Positions 1 through 4,263 of a DNA stretch of 6,621 nucleotides are shown in pieces. The translations under genes and the position numbers were made by a program. Numbering within the stretch: the stretch's first letter is position 1; the number at the start of each line of letters is the position of its first letter. The notes under the pieces were generated by a model. That model ran no database searches. It was not told where the DNA came from and worked only from the letters and a program-made list of their open reading frames with translations. This DNA comes from CAYUCY01 sp964443525 (lineage in GTDB: Bacteria; Pseudomonadota; Alphaproteobacteria; Caedimonadales; Caedimonadaceae), in NCBI GenBank assembly GCA_964443525.1, contig CAYUCY010000075.1, positions 1 to 6,621 on the forward strand. The letters are read 5' to 3'.

Positions 1-60
1 TTGCATGTGTTAGGCATGCCGCCAGCGTTCGTTCTGAGCCAGGATCAAACTCTCATGTTT
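1..60 (-). rRNA. rrs: 16S ribosomal RNA, 5' end only (gene runs off the left edge)
   Basis: The reverse complement of 34-53 is the universal 16S block AGAGTTTGATCCTGGCTCAG (E. coli positions 8-27). It is followed by AACGAACGCTGGCGGCATGCC and then AACACATGCAA, the standard start of an alphaproteobacterial 16S rRNA. Counting seven nucleotides upstream of that block puts the mature 5' end near position 60. Transcription runs leftward, so only about 60 of roughly 1,500 nt are present. The GAACGAACGCTGGCGGC form favours Alphaproteobacteria; an exact order cannot be read from so short a piece. Confidence 0.97.
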
Positions 61-280
61 AGATGAGATCTGATCTCTATTACGCTCAACTTAAATTCAC
101 AAAGAAGTTCTCTTTTCGGAATTAACTTCTTTATACGTGATCAAGTTGGCTATTGTGTTCGGAAGAAATTCTTCCGCCAACCGGCCACGTATCCTTTCCT
201 TTATCGACTCTGTCATAGATCACGTTCGCTTGAAACTCTTACCGACCCTTTCGTTTCGGCTTCCTTTTCGTCCCGAACGA
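61..280 (-). other. Pre-16S rRNA leader with two abutting hairpins
   Basis: This is the stretch between the predicted rRNA start site (~280) and the mature 16S end. It contains no credible gene. A composite hairpin is built from ATACGTG/CACGTAT (133-139 with 186-192), GTTGGC/GCCAAC (145-150 with 176-181) and GGAAG/CTTCC (161-165 with 171-175). It is directly followed on the minus strand by a 9-bp stem, AAAGAAGTT/AACTTCTTT (101-109 with 124-132). A 4-bp hairpin (268-271 with 277-280) sits at the predicted 5' end of the transcript. Likely roles are pre-rRNA folding, RNase processing or antitermination. The CTTCTTTGTGAATT just after the 9-bp stem only weakly resembles a boxA, so I do not call one. 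Confidence 0.6.
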
Positions 281-285
281 GTGTT

Positions 286-314
286 GTTATATTCACTCCA
301 CCCCAAAGTGTCAA
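286..314 (-). promoter_or_regulatory. rRNA operon sigma70 promoter
   Basis: Read on the minus strand, a perfect -35 TTGACA (314-309) is followed by exactly 17 bp and a -10 TATAAC (291-286). The start site would be near 279-280, leaving a leader of about 220 nt before 16S. Position, orientation and near-consensus boxes all fit a strong rrn promoter. No GC-rich discriminator of the E. coli stringent type is evident after the -10. Confidence 0.85.
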
Positions 315-316
315 CA

Positions 317-345
317 ACCTTTTTCCATTTTTCTTAACTTTTTTA
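317..345 (-). promoter_or_regulatory. Probable UP element (A-tracts upstream of the rrn -35)
   Basis: Immediately upstream of the -35, the minus strand carries three A-tracts (T5 at 320-324, T5 at 328-332 and T6 at 339-344 on the plus strand), spaced roughly one helical turn apart in an otherwise AT-rich context. This is the usual position and composition of an RNA polymerase alpha-subunit contact or a bent-DNA activator at rRNA promoters. The assignment rests on composition only. Confidence 0.4.
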
Positions 346-516
346 AAGGATCCTCCAAAAATGGCTTGTTTTATAGGTTTTTGAGAAAGAGAAAAGCGGT
401 TCGATCCTCCTCTTTTGATCCCTCTGACTTCAAAAAAGAGAAACCGTCTTATACTTTTAAGCTTCACCTCTCCTCTAAAAAAAGAAAAACTCTTTTCCCT
501 TCTCCTTAATAAAGTA
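346..516. other. Non-coding spacer between rrn promoter and upstream terminator
   Basis: No convincing gene, tRNA or second promoter is seen here. A minus-strand reading frame of 84 codons (213-467) runs straight through the rrn promoter, is Lys/Arg-rich and has no family resemblance, so it is treated as chance. The stretch has runs of purines and pyrimidines, and GATCCTCC occurs twice (349-356 and 411-418). Confidence 0.5.
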
Positions 517-540
517 TGAGACCCCTGATGAGGGGTCTCA
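517..540 (-). terminator. Intrinsic terminator of the 11-mer repeat protein gene
   Basis: A perfect 9-bp stem, TGAGACCCC/GGGGTCTCA (517-525 with 532-540), closes a 6-nt loop. It lies 36 nt past the stop of the minus-strand gene at 577-1146. On the minus strand it is followed by TACTTTATTAA, a U-containing but imperfect tail. The plus-strand side has no T-run. It would also insulate the rRNA promoter from read-through. Confidence 0.7.
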
Positions 541-576
541 AAAGGTGTTCTCCCGAAGAGAGTTTAGAAGAGATCC

Positions 577-1146
577 CTAGCCTTGAAACTTCTTATAAGC
601 AGGATCCATTGCAATGACTTTCTCAGCGCCTGACGCCACCTGCTTACAAATCTCTTTTGCAATCATCGATGTTTCAGGTGCAACTGCCTCTCCAGCTCCT
701 TCCGTTGCGGCGGCAATGGCTTGTGAAATGATGGGGCCTGCAGCAGCACAAGCGGGACCCGCACCGAGTTTCAAAGCTTCTTCTGCGATATTTTCAAAAA
801 TACCACGATTTTTTACCAAGAATTTCCCCGTGTCCAGAGCTCCCTTGCCAACGGTCTTAAGAGCCTTCTCGATTTCAGGAGCCGCTTCTTTTACGATTTT
901 AGGGGCTTCTCTTACAACGTCTTGCGCAGTTTTCCTAGCGAAACTAAAGATATCAGAAGCTGTATGCGTAACACCTTTAGCGGCGCCTTCTGCAACGCGT
1001 TTAACATCTCTAGCGGCACCTTTTGCAAGATGCTCGACTGAATGGGCCGCCTTCTTTACAAAATCAAAAAAGCCAGCTTGTGCATGGTGGGGCTCCAACA
1101 CAAGAACCAAAGCTGCTACAAGGCTGATCTTAATTGTATTTTTCAT
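577..1146 (-). CDS. Exported 11-residue-repeat amphipathic helical protein, function unknown
   Basis: I do not recognise a family. The 189-residue product starts with a clear Sec signal peptide (MKNTIK, then a Leu/Val/Ala core) with probable cleavage after AQA at residue 24. The mature protein opens at once with eight consecutive 11-residue units (25-112), for example SVEHLAKGAAR (36-46) and EAPKIVKEAAP (80-90). Hydrophobic residues recur at unit positions 2, 5, 6, 9 and 10, and Lys/Arg/Asp/Glu/His at 4, 7 and 11. That is the pattern of 11/3 helices in synuclein, LEA and apolipoprotein-type lipid-surface binders. The rest (113-189) is Ala/Gly-rich with two cysteines (C133, C167) that could form a disulfide. 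The start is supported by AAGGAG six bases upstream (1158-1153). It has its own terminator (517-540) and a promoter overlapping a CtrA-like site. A periplasmic or secreted role in membrane or lipid binding is inference. Confidence 0.85.
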   Translation of the reverse strand: MKNTIKISLVAALVLVLEPHHAQAGFFDFVKKAAHSVEHLAKGAARDVKRVAEGAAKGVTHTASDIFSFARKTAQDVVREAPKIVKEAAPEIEKALKTVGKGALDTGKFLVKNRGIFENIAEEALKLGAGPACAAAGPIISQAIAAATEGAGEAVAPETSMIAKEICKQVASGAEKVIAMDPAYKKFQG

Positions 1147-1176
1147 ACTATTCTCCTTATGCTCATTACTAAATTT

Positions 1177-1209
1177 ATTGTAGCAACGGAATGTTAACGA
1201 TTCGTTAAC
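1177..1209 (-). promoter_or_regulatory. Promoter with CtrA-type binding site upstream of the repeat-protein gene
   Basis: GTTAACGATTCGTTAAC (1193-1209) is a perfect 7-bp inverted repeat around 3 nt and also an exact TTAA-N7-TTAAC, the consensus of the alphaproteobacterial cell-cycle regulator CtrA. On the minus strand a -10-like TACAAT lies at 1182-1177, predicting a start near 1170. With 17-bp spacing the -35 hexamer would be 1205-1200, which is not TTGACA and falls inside the palindrome. CtrA-activated promoters commonly have a CtrA box in place of a good -35. Regulation by CtrA is inference from motif and spacing; another dimeric regulator could use the palindrome. Confidence 0.55.
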
Positions 1210-1246
1210 CGGGAAGAGTGAACCTCAGAAGGGAGCCATCCTACCC

Positions 1247-2404
1247 TTATATAAAAGCTTCATCTTTTCGAAAGATCGGAGATTTCCCTAAGAGAACGGC
1301 AAAGGCCCCGTTTCCGAGAACGTTCATACTGGTAATAATCGGATCAAAGAGGATGTAAAGGGCCGTAATGAAAGACATCATCTCTCCGCTAAATCCCAGA
1401 TATTTCTCTAAAAGAGGGAGCATCACGATGATGCCTCCTCCCGGAATAGCTGCAACGGAGAATTTAGCCAAAACGAAATACAAAGCAAATACAAGATAGG
1501 AAACTAAATCTGGTTGCGCCATTCCGAAATTCTTCAAAAGAGCATAAGCAAAGATGGGAATCGCAAAGCAATCCCCCATCAAGTGTATATTGAGCGTTGA
1601 CGGAACAGCCGCATTTGCGAGTTTCCTACTCCCTGAATTTCTCTCAACTCCGATGATGGTCAGGGGCATAGCAGCCGCACTCGACATTGTTGAAAAGCCG
1701 GCAAGGACTGCAGGTACCATGTTTTTGACCATCCTCAGAAAAACAATCCCTTGAAAACGAGCCGCCACAAAATATAAAAGGAGGACGTAAGAGAAAACGG
1801 AGAAGCCAACGATGATAAAGATTATGACATAGTCCCGCAAAATCGTCCCCATGACCCCATCATGCTGCATCTTGACGATAAAGCCTGCGATAAAAAAAGG
1901 CATGACATAGAGGAAAACCCGTAATCCCTGGTGGAGAACCCTGTCTATATGGTTTGCAAATGTTTGAGAGGCGTGGGGTTTGAGCCAGCTCATTAAAAGG
2001 CCGAAGAGGATCCCCGTAAAAAGGGCCATCTCATTAGGGATGAGCTTCGGCAAAGTCATTTTCCAAAGAGGTCTAAGCTCTCGACCGGCCTCAGGCATAA
2101 TAAGCGTCAGATCAAAAGTATAAACCCATTCCCCCACGAAATGGCTCAAAAACGTTGCCAAAAAATTGGACCCGCATACGCCTGCTAAAATGACGAGAAT
2201 GGCAAAGGAAGCCTTCTTGGCCAGATGAACGGCCGCTTTAAAGATAAGGCCGAAAACAAGGAGAGGTAAAACAAGAATTAAAAGGGATTTAATTGAAAGA
2301 GAGAGCGCATAAAGGCCTGCAACCAAAGAGACAGGCAAGTAAGATCCGATTACCATAAGCACCGCAATCAAGGCAATAAGCAAAAGAGGCATATGTTTAA
2401 ACAT
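1247..2404 (-). CDS. Dicarboxylate/amino acid:cation symporter (DAACS/SDF family), divergent
   Basis: This is an inner-membrane secondary transporter of the glutamate/aspartate/dicarboxylate symporter family (Pfam SDF), 385 aa with many hydrophobic segments. Family landmarks are visible: the serine-rich HP1 loop GFSTMSSAAAMPLT (236-249), a TM7-like segment around N272, the HP2 tip AIPGGG (319-324) and the TM8 motif DPIITSMNVLGN (354-365). The binding site is unusual. Relative to GltPh, the Asp equivalent to D394 (D354) and the Asn equivalent to N401 (N361) are kept, but the R397 position is Ile357 and the D405 position is Asn365. The NMDGT motif of TM7 reads NIHLMGD. Acidic substrates and standard sodium coupling are therefore doubtful. 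The start at 2404 has GAAGG six bases upstream. No terminator is evident in the 100 nt before the downstream repeat-protein gene, so some read-through is possible. Specific substrate unknown. Confidence 0.88.
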   Translation of the reverse strand: MFKHMPLLLIALIAVLMVIGSYLPVSLVAGLYALSLSIKSLLILVLPLLVFGLIFKAAVHLAKKASFAILVILAGVCGSNFLATFLSHFVGEWVYTFDLTLIMPEAGRELRPLWKMTLPKLIPNEMALFTGILFGLLMSWLKPHASQTFANHIDRVLHQGLRVFLYVMPFFIAGFIVKMQHDGVMGTILRDYVIIFIIVGFSVFSYVLLLYFVAARFQGIVFLRMVKNMVPAVLAGFSTMSSAAAMPLTIIGVERNSGSRKLANAAVPSTLNIHLMGDCFAIPIFAYALLKNFGMAQPDLVSYLVFALYFVLAKFSVAAIPGGGIIVMLPLLEKYLGFSGEMMSFITALYILFDPIITSMNVLGNGAFAVLLGKSPIFRKDEAFI

Positions 2405-2454
2405 GGGAAACCTTCGTAACTTAAGTTCATTTTTAACTTTAAAGGGAGAATAGC

Positions 2455-2490
2455 AAAAAAGGAAAAGAGAAATGACCGGCCCTAGCCGGT
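2455..2490 (-). terminator. Intrinsic terminator of the phosphotransferase gene
   Basis: A GC-rich 6-bp stem, ACCGGC/GCCGGT (2475-2480 with 2485-2490), closes a 4-nt loop. On the minus strand it is followed by a pyrimidine-rich tail with several T-runs ending in TTTTTT (2460-2455). It lies about 120 nt beyond the stop of the minus-strand gene at 2611. Between gene and hairpin are an AT palindrome (TTAAAAT/ATTTTAA, 2547-2564) and a tandem GCTACAAAAA (2588-2607), with nothing coding. Confidence 0.65.
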
Positions 2491-2610
2491 TGTCGTTGTC
2501 TGTGTCGCAGTTAAAAGATCAAAATGTGACAAGGGGTAGACTTTCATTAAAATTATTATTTTAAAATACCATATTCTCTTAAGCAAGGCTACAAAAAGCT
2601 ACAAAAAATC

Positions 2611-3414
2611 TCACGCGTTAACAAGCAACATTGCCAGATTCAGATGGTCCGTCGGGTCTCCCTTATCCTCGATAAACCAAGCAACGGAGAGGACAAGTCT
2701 CAAGAAGACCCAGTCCCTGAGAGATTTCGAGTCTATGTCGGCTAACATTGCAAGGTGTTCGATTCTCCTCTCAAGAAGGTCCCTCGTGACATGTCCTGAC
2801 TTTTGTTCTCTCTCGCTTGTCAAATCAAAGGCGGAGATCTCAAAAGCAAGAGGACCGAGAATTCCTTTTGGATCGATGGCGAGCCACTCCTTACCGGATC
2901 GCACAATATTGTCAAGATGAAGATCCCCGTGAAGAACAAACTGTGGACCTTCTTCCAGACGCTCTTTCAAAAGGTCTCTCGCCTTTTCTAACAAAAATCC
3001 CGGCATCGCCCTCTCTTCCACACGATCAAAGGCCTTAAACCAGTCGGCCAAACTTAAAAAGTTGGAAGAAGACTTTATAGGATGATCAAAATGAAGGAGC
3101 TTGACCACTGTTACATATTCTTCCATGACGGATTCGGGGCTCCCTTTTGCATGTTCTTTAAGGGAAGTGCCCGGGCAGGCTTGCTCTAAAAGCATAGCTT
3201 TCAAATTGAAATACACCTCCAAAAGGGAGACAGCTCCCCCGCCCCCAAAAGATCGAAGCGCCCGCACCTCTTCCTCAAAGGGTTTCCGATCACATGTCAG
3301 TTTTAAAACGACCGGGCCATGCTCTGCTGATTTAGCCTTTGCCACATAATTATACGACATATTTGAAATAGGCTCGACCCCACTTAACGCCCATCTCCTA
3401 GCCAATTCTTCCAC
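2611..3414 (-). CDS. Streptomycin 6-kinase/hydroxyurea-kinase-like phosphotransferase
   Basis: This soluble kinase-like enzyme of the aminoglycoside/hydroxyurea phosphotransferase family (Pfam APH_6_hur) transfers phosphate from ATP to a small hydroxylated molecule. Visible motifs in order: VVLKL with the ATP-binding Lys38; a likely partner Glu near 47-49; the hinge-like LLEQACPGTSL (75-85); the catalytic loop HGDLHLDN (162-169) with Asp164 and Asn169; and the metal-binding IDPKG (180-184) with Asp181. All key residues are present, and 267 aa is close to the family norm. The start is a GTG; an in-frame TGA lies 15 nt upstream, and the only nearby upstream ATG is in another frame. GAGGAA about 8 nt upstream is a plausible ribosome site. 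It appears monocistronic, with a terminator at 2455-2490 and no clear promoter. Family members are often annotated as streptomycin resistance; the true substrate here is unknown and may be a metabolite. Confidence 0.85.
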   Translation of the reverse strand: MEELARRWALSGVEPISNMSYNYVAKAKSAEHGPVVLKLTCDRKPFEEEVRALRSFGGGGAVSLLEVYFNLKAMLLEQACPGTSLKEHAKGSPESVMEEYVTVVKLLHFDHPIKSSSNFLSLADWFKAFDRVEERAMPGFLLEKARDLLKERLEEGPQFVLHGDLHLDNIVRSGKEWLAIDPKGILGPLAFEISAFDLTSEREQKSGHVTRDLLERRIEHLAMLADIDSKSLRDWVFLRLVLSVAWFIEDKGDPTDHLNLAMLLVNA

Positions 3415-3495
3415 AAGGAAGATTCCTCAGCCATGCTTCCCCTTGGACACCGTAAATATTAACAATATTCTTTTGAAGAGTTTGCATTTACGACA

Positions 3496-3564
3496 TTATC
3501 CCTGATAACGGATGCCGTATCCTACGCCTTGTCCGGGCGAAACGCTAAAGAAATTTCTTGCACT
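3496..3564 (-). pseudogene. Relic of a kup 3' end (last 22 codons plus stop)
   Basis: This stretch aligns without gaps to the 3' terminus of the intact kup gene (4264-4332), with about 76% nucleotide identity over 69 nt. In the kup frame it reads FFSVSPGQGVGYGIRYQG and then TAA, against FFSIPHRQVVEYGIRYRV and then TGA; 12 of the last 22 residues match. Sixteen codon bases differ, nine of them at first or second positions, so the copy is no longer under protein-level constraint. Directly upstream, the aligned frame hits TAG (3567-3565). A further LFI-encoding match just beyond (to about 3580), after an apparent ~20-nt deletion, suggests the homology once extended further. No start, membrane region or complete frame remains. 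It shares kup's orientation and lies 768 nt away, on the other side of the small exported-protein gene. Confidence 0.75.
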
Positions 3565-3797
3565 CTATAAATAATCGATATAAAAGGGCGTCAAATTTAT
3601 GGGTGGACTGTGCATCGAAAGATACTCTCATCAAGCAAGTCTTTCAAAAACACCGTTGACAATGGAATTAACTTTGAAAAAAAGCAAGTAATTATCGATC
3701 ATATTATATTTTAATAAAATCAAATGACTGTGATGGCGTGATAGAATTCACCCTTTACACTTTATTATTATGAAAAAATTATTTGAAAGGATAACAT
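3565..3797. other. AT-rich spacer upstream of the small exported-protein gene
   Basis: Apart from a possible continuation of the kup relic near 3565-3600, I see no gene here. A perfect TTGACA occurs at 3656-3661 on the plus strand, but no -10 lies 16-18 bp away. TTTACA at 3754-3759 pairs only with a -10 that would place the transcript start on the ribosome site. TATTAT (3763-3768) lacks a -35. The promoter of the downstream gene is therefore undetermined. Confidence 0.45.
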
Positions 3798-4184
3798 ATG
3801 AAGAAACCTCTATCTATTTCAATTTCGATGATTGCAGCCCTCTGTTTTCATGGAAATCTCTATTCTAGCTTCTTTAGATCAGAGGATGAGAAAGCTTATG
3901 CGACACTTAAAAATGGACAATCAAATATTAAACATGATGCATTGAAGTCCCTTCCTTATATGATACCACATCTTCCTGAGGGAGAGTTAACGCAAAAGGA
4001 AATAGACGCTCTTGAGTTCGGGCTGGAATTATACAACAAGGGCGTCCTTAGCAAAGAATTGACAGAGAGCATTAATGGGAGAGCCACACAGGCGCCTGCT
4101 TATGTAGATGCCTTAGTATATATCGGATCCGCATTCTTAGAAAATGAGAGTCAAATACCAACAAAAACTCGAGAGAGTTTCTGA
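3798..4184 (+). CDS. Small exported protein, function unknown
   Basis: I do not recognise this 128-residue product. Its N-terminus (MKKPLSISISMIAALCFHGN) is a Sec-type signal peptide, with probable cleavage around residues 20-24. The cysteine at 16 does not fit a lipobox because Leu precedes it. The mature part is hydrophilic and helix-prone, without a domain I can name; YVDALVYIGSAFLEN (102-116) resembles one helix of a TPR/Sel1 unit, but this is weak. The start is fixed by GAAAGG seven bases upstream (3785-3790). The gene is convergent with kup. A second reading frame continues past the stop to 4276 and would join if one GA unit were removed from the GAGAGAG tract at 4171-4177, so the protein may be a truncated form of a ~160-residue ancestor. 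Confidence 0.7.
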   Translation: MKKPLSISISMIAALCFHGNLYSSFFRSEDEKAYATLKNGQSNIKHDALKSLPYMIPHLPEGELTQKEIDALEFGLELYNKGVLSKELTESINGRATQAPAYVDALVYIGSAFLENESQIPTKTRESF

Positions 4185-4193
4185 GAGTCATTG

Positions 4194-4237
4194 AAAAAAA
4201 AGAGGATAGCTGGGGCCACTGGGATGCCGGTGGCCTT
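4194..4237. terminator. Strong hairpin between convergent genes, probable terminator (mainly for kup)
   Basis: GGCCACTGG/CCGGTGGCC (4214-4222 with 4227-4235) forms a 9-bp stem, with one G-U pair, on a GATG tetraloop. Two further G-T contacts are possible at its base. It sits in the gap between the convergent small gene (ending 4184) and kup (ending 4264). On the minus strand an eight-T run follows (4201-4194), but about 12 nt after the stem, farther than in a standard intrinsic terminator. The plus-strand side is only moderately T-rich (TTCTAATCTTTAT). It probably serves kup and perhaps both genes. Confidence 0.6.
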
Positions 4238-4263
4238 CTAATCTTTATCCCGCTTATTAACCA

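Noticed and set aside
213..467. Minus-strand 84-codon frame upstream of 16S
   Set aside because: It runs across the near-consensus rrn promoter and into the leader, is compositionally odd and has no recognisable ribosome site or family.
614..1183. Plus-strand reading frame of 189 codons opposite the 11-mer repeat gene
   Set aside because: Ala- and Lys-rich codons leave few stops in the antisense frame. The minus-strand gene has a signal peptide, a good ribosome site, a promoter and a terminator, and the antisense product has no coherent features.
2588..2607. Tandem duplication GCTACAAAAA x2
   Set aside because: Only two 10-nt units just after a stop codon; simple slippage explains it and nothing else points to function.
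3656..3661. Perfect TTGACA on the plus strand upstream of the small exported-protein gene
   Set aside because: No TATAAT-like hexamer occurs 16-18 bp downstream; the region there is an A-run.
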